From NCBI GenBank assembly GCA_937922175.1, contig CAKZUU010000266.1, positions 1-20,830 of the forward strand: a stretch of DNA of 20,830 nt, in the 5' to 3' direction. Position 1 is the stretch's first letter; the number at the start of each line of letters is the position of its first letter. Shown here piece after piece: positions 1 to 8,002 of this stretch. The translations under genes were made by a program, and so were the position numbers. The stretch comes from an uncultured Gemmataceae bacterium. Lineage in GTDB: Bacteria > Planctomycetota > Planctomycetia > Gemmatales > Gemmataceae. The notes under the pieces were generated by a model that saw only the letters and a list, made by a program, of their open reading frames with translations, ran no database searches and was not told where the DNA came from.

Positions 1-327
1 CCGGGCGGCCACGTCTCGACGCTCCAGCGGGAAATTGATTCCCAAGGCCTCCAAGACGCCTCGACCAATGCGATATGTCAGTGGGTCGTATCCGAAGAGA
101 GCCAGATGGCCGGGGCCGCTCCCGGGAGTGATCCCCGGCAAAACGGGGATGCTTAACCCGGAGACGCCTTCGCGTGCCAAGTCGTCCAGGTTGGGGGTTC
201 GGGCTGTCTCCAGTTCCGTGAGTCCGCCGGGGGTTCGTGGCAGGCCGCCCAACCCATCCGCCACCAGCAAGACGATTTTCGTCGTGTTTGGTTCACGCAA
301 TTCTTGGATCAGTTCGTGCAGCGTCAT
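1..327 (-). CDS. apgM: 2,3-bisphosphoglycerate-independent phosphoglycerate mutase, archaeal type (N-terminal part)
   Basis: This is the first 109 codons of a gene whose 3' end lies beyond the left edge. The family interconverts 2- and 3-phosphoglycerate in glycolysis and gluconeogenesis with two metal ions of the alkaline-phosphatase superfamily. The translation starts MTLHELIQELREP and shows the first metal motif VADGLGG (Asp24). The strongly conserved TPGSGPGHLALFGYDP follows, where Ser70 is the expected phosphate-carrying serine. This matches the archaeal-type ApgM, not the longer GpmI. The ATG at 327 has a GAGGAG stretch about 12 nt upstream. The gene lies 136 bp behind the thioredoxin-fold protein gene on the same strand. 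That spacing is loose, so it may have its own promoter. Confidence 0.9.
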   Translation of the reverse strand, partial: MTLHELIQELREPNTTKIVLLVADGLGGLPRTPGGLTELETARTPNLDDLAREGVSGLSIPVLPGITPGSGPGHLALFGYDPLTYRIGRGVLEALGINFPLERRDVAAR

Positions 328-463
328 GCAGTGAATGTACTCCTCGGAGGGGGTCGGACCAGTCGGCGTGCCTCGGCAGGGGCGGTTCGATTCCCCCGAC
401 GGGGAGCGATTGCCGTGGCACCATGTCAGCCGGGAGAAGAGCGTGCCGGACCATCAATCGTCC

Positions 464-2071
464 TCACTCTTTGACCTCGATTTGAGCCGCTTGCAGGATT
501 TCATTGGTGTCGTCGTCCTGAACGAAGGCGACGACTCGGAGCGATTTCAGGTTCAGGGGCCGATCGGGCCGGGGAAATTCGTCTTCCTTGGCATAATCAT
601 CGAGATATTGGTTCAAAAGCTGACGCAACGAGTTGAGATCAACGGCGGCGGTGTGCTCGCCGGATTTCTGTTTCAAGGAGATTCCCTTGGGGCCGCCGGG
701 CATGGCACGCACGACGTGGTGGTGATAGCGTAAGTTGTTTCCACCTTGGTAGCGCACATACTCTTCGATCAGAGCGAAGCGAAGACGGATGGAATCACCG
801 GTTCGGGCCAATTCGGACACCTGAGCTTTGATGTCGATGGTCGGGCCTTTTTTGGAGATGCTCAGATCGATGCGTGCCTCAGGTAATTTTTCCAGAAGCG
901 GATCGATGGCCTCGCGGAAGGCGGCGTAGCTTCGTCGGGCTTGTGAGATCGGGCCACCCCCGCCTTGGGCCGGTTTGCCGTTGAAGAAAACGGTCGGCGT
1001 GCCGCGAATCTTGTTCCCGTAGTATTCCAACCGAGCCAAACTGTCGGGGTTCGTGAGCGGATCAGGTCCGGGAATGTGAACATGATATTGCAGCAGCACG
1101 ACTTCGCCCGGATTGTATGTCTTGGTCAGGGCATCGAAGGCGAGATCAGCCGCCACGCACGGAGGACACTCGGCCCCAGTGAACAGTTCCACGAGAACGG
1201 CTCGATCGCTTTTCCCTTTACGCCCCTCGTACGGTTCGGGACGGAACGGAGCCGATTTTACGTAGGCGGCAAAATCGGCCTCCTCCAGCTTCGCCAGGCG
1301 TTTCTGCACTTCCACGGCATCATCGCGCCGGCCGGCGGCCTCAAAAACCTCCGCGACTGTCCCGAGGTAATCGAGTTGCGTTGACGTCTCTTCGCTCTCA
1401 TCGACCAACCGCTCCAGCTTTCGAGCGTACTCGACGGCGACCGGGACAAAATCTTTTTGCTTGACGAGAGCTTGAGCCACCCGACGAGCAATGGAACGTT
1501 GCCAACGAAGCCCGTAGGGTTCCGCCGACCGGTAAGCCTTGTCGGCCCAACCTCGCACGTCCTCGCCGCTCGCTTTCCGCGTCTCCGCTTCTTTAAGGAG
1601 TTCGATCGCGGCCTCCGCCAGCACTTGGGCATCGGCCGTGGATTCCAACGTTTCTTTGGCCAACTCGAACCGATCGAAGGCTTTCAGCTTCGACGGTTCC
1701 AAGCGGATCAGGAGCAAGCTGGAGCCACCCAGCAACAGCGATCCGCCGATCCGACCCGAGGCATCGGGGGGCAACTTGCCTTCAAAACTTAACGTTTGCC
1801 CCGAGCCACCGCTACCGAATTTGACGGCGAACTTCACGGAATCCTGGGTGACGGCCACATCGCTCAACGTGGATGCGGGGAAGTTGGCGATGCTGGTGCC
1901 CAGGACCTTGCCGCTCCATTGACCATCGCGCGACTCCAGGGCCAACAAGAATGTCAGGTTGCTTCCTGGGATGCTCAGCTTCCATGAGCCGGCGGGGGCA
2001 TCGGCGCGGAGAGGCGTCGGAATCAGGTTCAACAGCAATCCCGCCGCCGCCAGGAGAACGATTCGCTGCAT
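464..2071 (-). CDS. Secreted thioredoxin-fold protein with N-terminal beta domain and helical linker
   Basis: The product is 535 residues. The start at 2071 was chosen because AAAGGA lies about 9 nt upstream and a signal peptide (MQRIVLLAAAGLLLNLIPTPLRADA) begins there. An upstream ATG at 2197 would add 42 residues with no signal character and run into the preceding gene. Residues 25-130 look beta-rich. Residues 130-275 are helical and TPR-like. Residues 290-370 form a thioredoxin-like domain with a CPPC pair (302-305) and the expected cis-proline (GTPTVFF, Pro359). The C-terminal part (about 400-535), with a histidine cluster at 450-452, vaguely recalls the Omp28-type domain of Bacteroidetes, a weak similarity. 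A periplasmic or surface thiol-redox role is inferred; the substrate is unknown. The gene is 70 bp downstream of the aminotransferase gene. Confidence 0.85.
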   Translation of the reverse strand: MQRIVLLAAAGLLLNLIPTPLRADAPAGSWKLSIPGSNLTFLLALESRDGQWSGKVLGTSIANFPASTLSDVAVTQDSVKFAVKFGSGGSGQTLSFEGKLPPDASGRIGGSLLLGGSSLLLIRLEPSKLKAFDRFELAKETLESTADAQVLAEAAIELLKEAETRKASGEDVRGWADKAYRSAEPYGLRWQRSIARRVAQALVKQKDFVPVAVEYARKLERLVDESEETSTQLDYLGTVAEVFEAAGRRDDAVEVQKRLAKLEEADFAAYVKSAPFRPEPYEGRKGKSDRAVLVELFTGAECPPCVAADLAFDALTKTYNPGEVVLLQYHVHIPGPDPLTNPDSLARLEYYGNKIRGTPTVFFNGKPAQGGGGPISQARRSYAAFREAIDPLLEKLPEARIDLSISKKGPTIDIKAQVSELARTGDSIRLRFALIEEYVRYQGGNNLRYHHHVVRAMPGGPKGISLKQKSGEHTAAVDLNSLRQLLNQYLDDYAKEDEFPRPDRPLNLKSLRVVAFVQDDDTNEILQAAQIEVKE

Positions 2072-2141
2072 GGGATGGGTCCTTTCCGGTGGGGCAACGT
2101 TGACGGAACCGTGCCAGGTCGCAGCTGCGCCCGCGGGCAGC

Positions 2142-3311
2142 CTACATTTGACCCAGACGGTCGCGGTTAGCATACACCCGTCGCCAAGCGTGAGCAATCC
2201 GCTCCGCCGCCTCGTCGCCCCGAAGCAGAATGGGATGGTGCAAAACGGCTAAATGACGATGCATGCCCTCGGCTTCAGACCACGTGCCCAACGCCTCGAA
2301 ACGACGCGGTGATCGACCGATCGGCAACGCTCGAAAACCCGCGTCAATAGAGATTCCCTCGGCCTGCATGGCCCGAACGAACGAATCGCGCTGCAGGCCG
2401 AATTCATCGGGCTGAATACGGAACCCGACTTTGTAAAACGCCGGGGACCCTTCAACCGGGCTACGAATCCGTCGCACTCCGGGCACGCCAGCGAGCAATG
2501 AGTCCAAGGCAGCGACCGCGGCAGCGCGTTGACAATGTCGCCGAGATAAGCGATCCAATTGAGGCCGCAACGCCGCCGCTTGCAGTTCGGAAAGGGCGGC
2601 CCAACGTTGTCCGCCGCGTCGCAAGAGAACACGCAACTTCGCCTCGAGGTCGTCTCGCGGGGTTAAAAGCGCTCCGCCCCGACCTGCGGAAAGCAACTTC
2701 GACCCGCCAAAACTCAGAACACCGACATCGCCCCAGCCGCCGGCAGGTCGTCCTTGCACCGTGGCACCGGTCGCTTGAGCCGCGTCCTCCACGATCGCCA
2801 CGCTCCAACGGTCGGCGATTTCCCGGATCGATGCCATCGGTTGCAGACTGCCGTGCAGGTGCGAGACGATGATGGCCCGGGGCCGACGGCGACAGGCCTC
2901 TTCGAGTTGGCCGAGATGGATACTCAGATCGGGGGTGACGTCGACGAGCAGGGGGATTGCTCCCAAAGCGTGGACCGCGAGAAAATTCCCCTCGTAGTCG
3001 TAAGCCGCCAGAACGACTCGATCCTGGCTCGCGACGCCGATGGCTTGGAGAGCCAATTGGACGGCCAAGGTGCCGCTGACGCAGGTGAGTACCCGACAGC
3101 AACACCGGCGGGCGAGATCGCTCTCCAAATGGGCGACGTTCGGCCCGTCGTAACGGCCCCACGAGCCGTCGGCCCATGCCTCGCTGATCGCTGCTGCCAC
3201 CTCCGGCATCGGCCCCGGCCAATCGGGCGGCCCGTCCGGAAACATCGGCCTGCCGCCGAGAATCGCTGGCAGGTGTTCGTCCTCATGGGAAGGGATCGAC
3301 ATCTCGCTCAT
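2142..3311 (-). CDS. DegT/DnrJ/EryC1/StrS-family PLP-dependent aminotransferase
   Basis: The 389-residue length is typical of the sugar aminotransferase family (fold type I), which transaminates keto-sugar nucleotides for surface polysaccharides or antibiotics using glutamate. Family marks in order are: SGTLAVQLAL (79-88, PLP phosphate cradle), the EDAAQATGA stretch (Asp176 stacks the pyridine nitrogen; Gln179), and SFGGSKLLSAGRGGAL (200-215), with Lys205 as the Schiff-base lysine. The ATG overlaps the truB stop codon as ATGA, so translation is probably coupled to truB; an internal ATG three codons later is possible. No sugar-nucleotide dehydratase or glycosyltransferase is nearby, so the substrate cannot be told. 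A Cys-Cys-Cys run at 70-72 is unusual but unexplained. Confidence 0.88.
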   Translation of the reverse strand: MSEMSIPSHEDEHLPAILGGRPMFPDGPPDWPGPMPEVAAAISEAWADGSWGRYDGPNVAHLESDLARRCCCRVLTCVSGTLAVQLALQAIGVASQDRVVLAAYDYEGNFLAVHALGAIPLLVDVTPDLSIHLGQLEEACRRRPRAIIVSHLHGSLQPMASIREIADRWSVAIVEDAAQATGATVQGRPAGGWGDVGVLSFGGSKLLSAGRGGALLTPRDDLEAKLRVLLRRGGQRWAALSELQAAALRPQLDRLSRRHCQRAAAVAALDSLLAGVPGVRRIRSPVEGSPAFYKVGFRIQPDEFGLQRDSFVRAMQAEGISIDAGFRALPIGRSPRRFEALGTWSEAEGMHRHLAVLHHPILLRGDEAAERIAHAWRRVYANRDRLGQM

Positions 3312-4219
3312 CCGTCATGCGAACCGTGTGCCCGTTCGTCCGACACGAAAACTTTGACGGGGCGAATGCATCGACCGTCCGAATCACCAATGGCCGTCAG
3401 TTCATCGCCCTCGAACACGGCGTACAAGCCCGGAGCTGCCGCCGCAGCAATCCGTTGACCCTGGCTCAGTCGCCATCGCTCGTCCTCCGAGACCGGCCAG
3501 GAGGGAAGGTGAGCGACGGCCAGATGCATCGGCCAGACCATGTCGGCGTGAGGAGTTGCCAATTGTGCCAAGGGGATGGCTCGCGATTCATCAAATGGTC
3601 CAACCCGCGTTCGCCGAAGCGCTGTCATCAATCCCCCGACGCCGAGTGCCTGTCCCAGATCGCGTGCCAACGAGCGAATGTATGTCCCCTTGCCACAGTC
3701 AACGACGACTTCCAGATAGGGCCATTCGTACCGAATCAAGCGAAAAGCATCGACTCGGACCTGACGCGGCCGCAAATCGACCCGGCGTCCCGATCGGGCC
3801 TGCTGGTATGCTCGCGTCCCGCCTTGCTTCAAAGCGGAGAAAGCCGGTGGTTTCTGTTGAATGTCGCCGACAAACTGGAGCATGGTGCGGGACAAGGCGT
3901 CGACATCGACCGGCGCGACCCCCTTCGTCTCGACGATGTCTCCATCCGCGTCGTCCGTGGGGCTGGTCGCGCCCAAGCGGATGGTGGCGTGATAGGTTTT
4001 CGGCATCTGTTGCACGAATTCGGCCAATCGCGTCGCCTGTCCCAAACAGACGACCAGCACGCCAGTCGCCAACGGGTCGAGGGTGCCGGTGTGGCCGACT
4101 TTGGTTCCGTGGGGCCACTGCTGCTGCACCCGGTTTACCACATCACGAGAGGTGATCCCACGGGGCTTGTCGATGACGAGCAATCCCTGTTCAGGAAGAT
4201 GGAGTGTTTGGTCGATCAT
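3308..4219 (-). CDS. truB: tRNA pseudouridine(55) synthase
   Basis: TruB isomerises U55 to pseudouridine in the T-loop of tRNAs. The 303-residue product has the family blocks GLLVIDKPRGITS (12-24) and VGHTGTLDPLATGVL (41-55, catalytic Asp48), then KTYHATIRLGATSPTDDADGD (74-94, the substrate-binding block of TruB). GKGTYIRSLARDLG follows in the C-terminal half of the catalytic domain. The ATG at 4219 was chosen because it gives the usual TruB N-terminus; an in-frame TTG at 4264 adds 15 residues with no family resemblance. There is no Shine-Dalgarno before this ATG, but a TATACT box ends 8 nt upstream, so the message may be leaderless. The stop codon overlaps the start of the aminotransferase gene by 4 nt. 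Confidence 0.95.
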   Translation of the reverse strand: MIDQTLHLPEQGLLVIDKPRGITSRDVVNRVQQQWPHGTKVGHTGTLDPLATGVLVVCLGQATRLAEFVQQMPKTYHATIRLGATSPTDDADGDIVETKGVAPVDVDALSRTMLQFVGDIQQKPPAFSALKQGGTRAYQQARSGRRVDLRPRQVRVDAFRLIRYEWPYLEVVVDCGKGTYIRSLARDLGQALGVGGLMTALRRTRVGPFDESRAIPLAQLATPHADMVWPMHLAVAHLPSWPVSEDERWRLSQGQRIAAAAAPGLYAVFEGDELTAIGDSDGRCIRPVKVFVSDERAHGSHDG

Positions 4220-4227
4220 GACATCGT

Positions 4228-4233
4228 AGTATA
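4228..4233 (-). promoter_or_regulatory. Candidate -10 box (TATACT) of truB, implying a leaderless start
   Basis: On the minus strand TATACT ends 8 nt before the truB ATG, which puts the likely transcription start at or next to the A of the start codon. There is no Shine-Dalgarno in the interval. No good -35 hexamer is visible at 16-18 bp spacing, so this rests on the -10 match alone. Confidence 0.4.
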
Positions 4234-4296
4234 GCGGTCGAGATTGAGAGAAAATGGGCGGCAATCTCCCCGGTTGAGCGAGGAGGCGGTCGACCG

Positions 4297-5232
4297 ATGA
4301 TGATCGAATCGCTCCGAAGTTGCGTGATCTTCAACCCCCAGGCCGGTCGGGGTCGCGCTCACCGCTACGTGAAACGTCGACTGCAAACCGAACGGAACGT
4401 CACGTTGTGCCCGACCCAAGGCGCGGGCCACGCCGAAGAGCTGGCCTACCGCGCTGCTTCGGAGGGCTTCCAGCGGATCATCGCCGCCGGGGGGGACGGG
4501 ACGGTCCACGAGGTCGCGAATGGTCTGCTCCGGGCTGATCGCCCGGACGTGGTTTTGAGTATTTGGCCGTGTGGCTCGGCGGACGATTACGCCTTCGCGT
4601 TGGGGATCAACGGCAAGCCCTGCCAACGCACCGAAGTCGTCGCCGTCGATGTGGGCTACCTGTCCTCCTCGATCGGCCGACAACGCTTCTTTGTCAACGG
4701 GATCGGCGTGGGATTCAACGGAGCGGTCACCCTCGAGTCTCGCCGCATCCGATGGTTGCGGGGAATGCCGCTTTACGCCGCCGCCATTTTTTTCGCCCTG
4801 CTTCGTCACTTCGACAAGCCGCCCATGACCGCCGAGTTCGACGGCGTGACTCGGAAAGTTCCAACCTTGGCCTTGTCACTGGCGATCGGACCACGGGAGG
4901 GCGGCTTCCCGTTGTTGCCCGGCGCGCAACTTAGCGACGGTCGCTTCGATTACATCCATGCCGGCCCTGTCTCGCGATGGGAGTTGATGCGACACTTCCC
5001 GAATCTGGTGCGCGGGTCGTTGCCTCAAAATCATCCCCGCCTGTGGCTGGGCCAGTGCCAACAACTGCTTCTCCGATCCGAAGCTCCACTGCTGATCCAC
5101 GCTGACGGCGAATTCTTTTGCCAGCCCGATGACCGCGTCTACTCGGTCTCTGCGACATTGCTGCCTCGTCGACTGCGAGTCGAACGGTCGGCCTCGACGC
5201 CCTCCAGCCGCCGACGAACCTGTTCGGCATAG
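4297..5232 (+). CDS. Diacylglycerol kinase family (DAGK catalytic domain) lipid kinase
   Basis: The product is 311 residues. The family phosphorylates diacylglycerol, sphingoid bases or related lipids at the inner membrane face with ATP. The nucleotide-binding blocks are NPQAGRG (13-19) and AAGGDGTVHEVANGLL (63-78). The next block, normally PxGTxNDFAR, reads PCGSADDYAF (91-100), so the usual Thr and Asn are replaced. A C-terminal beta-rich lobe with RFDYIHAGPVSRWEL and HADGEFF matches the YegS/DgkB layout. AGGAGG at 4281-4286 is 10 nt before the ATG; a second ATG follows directly. The gene is divergent from truB. Its last ~94 bp overlap the convergent methyltransferase gene, encoding an Arg/Ser-rich tail that looks like low-constraint sequence. 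The lipid substrate is not determinable. Confidence 0.88.
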   Translation: MMIESLRSCVIFNPQAGRGRAHRYVKRRLQTERNVTLCPTQGAGHAEELAYRAASEGFQRIIAAGGDGTVHEVANGLLRADRPDVVLSIWPCGSADDYAFALGINGKPCQRTEVVAVDVGYLSSSIGRQRFFVNGIGVGFNGAVTLESRRIRWLRGMPLYAAAIFFALLRHFDKPPMTAEFDGVTRKVPTLALSLAIGPREGGFPLLPGAQLSDGRFDYIHAGPVSRWELMRHFPNLVRGSLPQNHPRLWLGQCQQLLLRSEAPLLIHADGEFFCQPDDRVYSVSATLLPRRLRVERSASTPSSRRRTCSA

Positions 5233-6029
5233 TTCTCGGATAACTCGATCCCCAGGAACCGCCGACCCAACCGTTTCGCCACCACCAACGTCGTCCCAGA
5301 TCCAGCAAAAGGGTCCAGCACCAGGTCGCCAGGATTGGTGCAGGCTTGAACAATCCGCTCCAAGACAGCCTCGGGCATCTGGCATGGATGATCGACTCGC
5401 TCCTTGAACGTGCCGCATACCCGCCGGACATACCAGGTATCGCTGTCAGCGCGAAAACAGCGTGCCTCCTCTTGCGGTCGCAAGACCCAGGTATCGTCGG
5501 GCACTCGTCCTTTCGGATTGGCCCGCCGATCCGAGTACACTGTCTGCCGAGCCGAGGGGACGCGCACGGCATCGGCATTGAACGTGGAACGCTTCGGATC
5601 AACGACGTAATACAGCAGGTGCGCGTGGCTGCGCGTGAATTTCTTCTCACAATGAACGCCGAAGGTGTAGTGCCAAACGACCCAGTTCCGCAGGGTCCAA
5701 CCGAGAGCATCCAGACGGATCTTGTGCTCGGCGACGTATTCATCTCCGATCGCCAGCCAAAAACTCCCGGTCGGCTTCAGCACTCGCCGGACAGCTTCAA
5801 GCCACTGCTCGGCCCAGCGAAGATAATCTTCCTTTTTCCGACGATCATCGTACCGATCATACTCGTACCCGATGTTGAAAGGCGGATCGGCGAACACCAG
5901 ATCGACACTTGCCGCAGGGACTGCCGGCAATATCTTCAAGCAATCCCCGCTCATGACACGGTTGCACATCATCAGCACGAGGCTTCCGTCCTGGGTTTTG
6001 GACGCTTGACCATTCAAGCCGTTGCCCAT
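5139..6029 (-). CDS. DNA methyltransferase, N4-cytosine/N6-adenine beta class, no visible restriction partner
   Basis: The product is 296 residues. Site-specific DNA methylases of this class use S-adenosylmethionine. The catalytic motif IV comes first, as FADPPFNIGYEYD (DPPF at 48-51). The SAM-binding motif I comes late (LDPFAGSGTT, 238-247), after HPCQMPEAVLERIV. The order IV, target-recognition region (about 90-205), I defines the beta class. DPPF alone does not separate N6-adenine from N4-cytosine activity. The ATG at 6029 lacks a clear ribosome site; a start at 5972 (MMCNRVM) is possible. It lies 56 bp behind htrA. Neither neighbour resembles a restriction enzyme, so it looks like an orphan methylase. 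Its recognition sequence is unknown. The last ~30 residues are charged, non-family sequence encoded in the overlap with the opposing kinase gene. Confidence 0.9.
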   Translation of the reverse strand: MGNGLNGQASKTQDGSLVLMMCNRVMSGDCLKILPAVPAASVDLVFADPPFNIGYEYDRYDDRRKKEDYLRWAEQWLEAVRRVLKPTGSFWLAIGDEYVAEHKIRLDALGWTLRNWVVWHYTFGVHCEKKFTRSHAHLLYYVVDPKRSTFNADAVRVPSARQTVYSDRRANPKGRVPDDTWVLRPQEEARCFRADSDTWYVRRVCGTFKERVDHPCQMPEAVLERIVQACTNPGDLVLDPFAGSGTTLVVAKRLGRRFLGIELSENYAEQVRRRLEGVEADRSTRSRRGSNVAETE

Positions 6030-6085
6030 CAGTGTACGTGATCTGGACGTCGGGTCATGAGGCGCGGCTGAGGCGGCTCAGGACC

Positions 6086-7216
6086 TCAGTTGGGTTTGGC
6101 CGAGATGGTCCGCAACCGTGACTGCGCCTCCTGCCAATCACCAATGGTTGCCTGAAGCGTGAGGAGTTGACGATTTCGCCACACTTCGAGCCGGACCCGT
6201 CGGCCGACCGGCATTGAACTGATCAGATTGATAAGTTGGTTTTCGTTGCGAATGACGACCTGGTCGAGCCGAAGGATCACATCGCCGGGTTTGAGTCCGG
6301 CCTCGTCGGCGGGCGTCTGGGGATATACTGTCTCGACCAACGCGCCGTTTGCATGCTCGAGACCGAGGCGAAGGGCCGCAGCGGGGTCGAACGAGGGAGC
6401 CAGATGAAGGCCGAGAAACCCGCGCGAGACGGAGCCTTTCTCCAACAGTTCCCGAGCGACGCGACGGACGAGGTTGATGGGAATGCTGAAGGCGACGCCG
6501 CTGTTGCTGTTATTGTACGATGCAATGGCGGTGTTAATGCCGATGACTTCGCCCTCCAGGTTCAGTAGCGGTCCGCCAGATGAGCCGGGATTGATCGGCG
6601 CATCGGTTTGGAGGAAGTTCTTGATACGAATCGTTCCCCCGAGACTGATCTGGCCGCGCTCACGGGCGCTGATGATGCCGTGGGTCACGGATTGGTTGAG
6701 TCCGAAGGGGCTGCCGATGGCGACCACCCATTGGCCGACGCGGACCTGATCGCTGTCGCCCAACCGGGCGGTGGGCAAATCGCCTCGGTCGATACGAAGC
6801 AACGCCACATCGGTCTCAGGGTCGGCCCAAACCTGTGTCGGACGCACAACTCGATTGTCGGACAACGTCACTGTGATCTGCTCGGGCTTGGCACCGGCGA
6901 CGACGTGATTGTTGGTGAGAACGTAGCAGTTCTTCCCCGGTTCGCCCTGGATCATGACGCCCGACCCCGACTCCTCCATGGGACGCGATTTTCCGGGTAC
7001 CGCCGGCTTGATCGCCTCGATGGCGACAACGGCCGGACCAGCTTTCATCGCGACCCACTCGAATCGTTCCGAGAGCCGAGCCAACACCTCGCCGGTCGTC
7101 GCCGGCGTTTGGGCGACCACCTTCGCCGTCGTGTGCGATTGGAGAAGAACCGCAGCCATCGAGCCGACAAACGCTCCGCCGCCCAGCAACAAAGACACGG
7201 TAATGGGTTTCAGCAT
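6086..7216 (-). CDS. HtrA/Deg-type periplasmic serine protease with one PDZ domain
   Basis: These proteases degrade or chaperone misfolded envelope proteins. The 376-residue product opens with a hydrophobic segment (about 5-28; uncleaved anchor or signal). The trypsin-like domain carries the triad His104 (LTNNHVVAGA), Asp136 (PETDVALLRI) and Ser213 (NPGSSGGPLLN). One PDZ domain follows (about 275-360, GFLGLHL ... PGDVILRLDQ). This is a DegS/HtrA-like layout and shorter than two-PDZ DegP. The ATG at 7216 was chosen as the start; a TTG at 7258 would add 14 residues. Neither has a convincing Shine-Dalgarno. It lies between a DksA/TraR-like gene and the methyltransferase on the same strand. No heat-shock or sigma-E-like promoter could be recognised upstream. 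Confidence 0.93.
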   Translation of the reverse strand: MLKPITVSLLLGGGAFVGSMAAVLLQSHTTAKVVAQTPATTGEVLARLSERFEWVAMKAGPAVVAIEAIKPAVPGKSRPMEESGSGVMIQGEPGKNCYVLTNNHVVAGAKPEQITVTLSDNRVVRPTQVWADPETDVALLRIDRGDLPTARLGDSDQVRVGQWVVAIGSPFGLNQSVTHGIISARERGQISLGGTIRIKNFLQTDAPINPGSSGGPLLNLEGEVIGINTAIASYNNSNSGVAFSIPINLVRRVARELLEKGSVSRGFLGLHLAPSFDPAAALRLGLEHANGALVETVYPQTPADEAGLKPGDVILRLDQVVIRNENQLINLISSMPVGRRVRLEVWRNRQLLTLQATIGDWQEAQSRLRTISAKPN

Positions 7217-7436
7217 GGCAGTCACAATCCGGACCAGGGAATTGATCGCTACTGCCAACAGTCTAAGTCAGTCTTCCGATTCAGAATTCACTCAAGTCGG
7301 CCAAGACGAGGCAATTTTTTGATCGTGAACCGCTACGGTGAGAAAAGTCTTCGTAACTCCCTCAGCTGACAAGAATCTCCAAACTCGCGGCGAGGTGGCA
7401 ACAGACGCTCGGAGAATTTTCGTTGAAGAAAAAAGA
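7217..7436 (-). other. Upstream region of htrA
   Basis: This stretch lies between the htrA start and the terminator of the preceding gene, so it should hold the htrA promoter. I see no hexamer pair I would defend. It contains no open frame with coding character in either direction. Confidence 0.4.
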
Positions 7437-7459
7437 ACCCAGGCCAAACAGGCCTGGGT
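7426..7459 (-). terminator. Rho-independent terminator behind the DksA/TraR-like gene
   Basis: On the minus strand a perfect 9-bp stem (ACCCAGGCC with GGCCTGGGT, 7459-7451 with 7445-7437) closes a 5-nt loop. It is followed directly by a T-rich run (TCTTTTTTCTT, 7436-7426). It lies 75 bp past the stop at 7535 and before the htrA promoter region, so it should end that transcript separately from htrA. Confidence 0.9.
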
Positions 7460-7534
7460 CATTCCGCAATAACTGCCTCATTTTCGGCAACCAGCATGTT
7501 GCAGAATTGCACAGCCGCGTCTCTGAGCCAAACA

Positions 7535-8002
7535 CTACCGCGAGAGGTCCATCTCGATGTCGGAGAGATCGACATCACGGCGGTCGGTGAAGCGGCGTTC
7601 AACATCGGCGACACGATCCCAATTCACTTCCTGGCGATCGCCCGAGTCGCCATGCTCTTCCATCTCTCGCTGGCATTTGATGCATGTCGTCGAATAGGGA
7701 AGGGCATTCAAGCGCGCGACAGGGATGCGACAACCGCAAATCTCGCACAGTCCGTAGGTACCTTCCTTCAGACGAAGCAAGGCCCGGTTCACTTGCGCCA
7801 ATTCTCGCGACTCAATTTCGGCCAGTTGGGAACTGATTTCGTGGTTCCCCGTGTCGAAGGCGGCATCGGCACTATCACCAGCTTGATGGGTGTTTCGGCC
7901 AATACTCAAATCCCGCATCTCCATGCCCAATCGCTTCATCAACTCGGCACGGCGTGCGAGTAGGGATTTATGCAAACGCAGGAGCGCGTCTTTTCGGGCC
8001 AT
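7535..8002 (-). CDS. DksA/TraR-family C4 zinc-finger RNA-polymerase regulator
   Basis: Family members bind the RNA polymerase secondary channel and modulate initiation, often with ppGpp. The 155-residue product has an N-terminal helical stretch. An acidic tip DSADAA (43-48) matches the DxxDxA of the DksA coiled-coil tip. A second helix (about 52-80) is followed by a four-cysteine zinc site (CEIC at 86-89, CIKC at 107-110). The C-terminal tail (about 115-155) is rich in Asp, Arg and Glu and is longer than in E. coli DksA. A GAGGTGGAG Shine-Dalgarno lies just before the ATG. The gene stands alone: its own terminator is downstream, and a near-consensus sigma-54 promoter lies about 150 bp upstream of its start codon. 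RsmA/CarD-type or generic general stress proteins of the same fold (YocK/YteA-like) cannot be excluded. Confidence 0.9.
   Translation of the reverse strand: MARKDALLRLHKSLLARRAELMKRLGMEMRDLSIGRNTHQAGDSADAAFDTGNHEISSQLAEIESRELAQVNRALLRLKEGTYGLCEICGCRIPVARLNALPYSTTCIKCQREMEEHGDSGDRQEVNWDRVADVERRFTDRRDVDLSDIEMDLSR

Noticed and set aside
370..430. tRNA- or tmRNA-like 3' arm (GGTTCGATTCCCCC on the plus strand)
   Set aside because: The T-stem has a C-C mismatch, no matching acceptor 5' strand is found upstream, there is no D-arm or anticodon arm at proper spacing, and no CCA.
416..431. Sigma-54-like site TGGCACCATGTCAGCC on the plus strand
   Set aside because: GG-GC spacing fits but the -12 half is CAGC, and no plus-strand gene lies downstream.
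3317..4234. Long open frame on the plus strand opposite truB (305 codons)
   Set aside because: Entirely antisense to an unambiguous truB; composition is that of a shadow frame in GC-rich DNA and there is no ribosome site.
5139..6029. Restriction-modification system
   Set aside because: Only the methyltransferase is present; both neighbours are clearly a lipid kinase and an HtrA protease.
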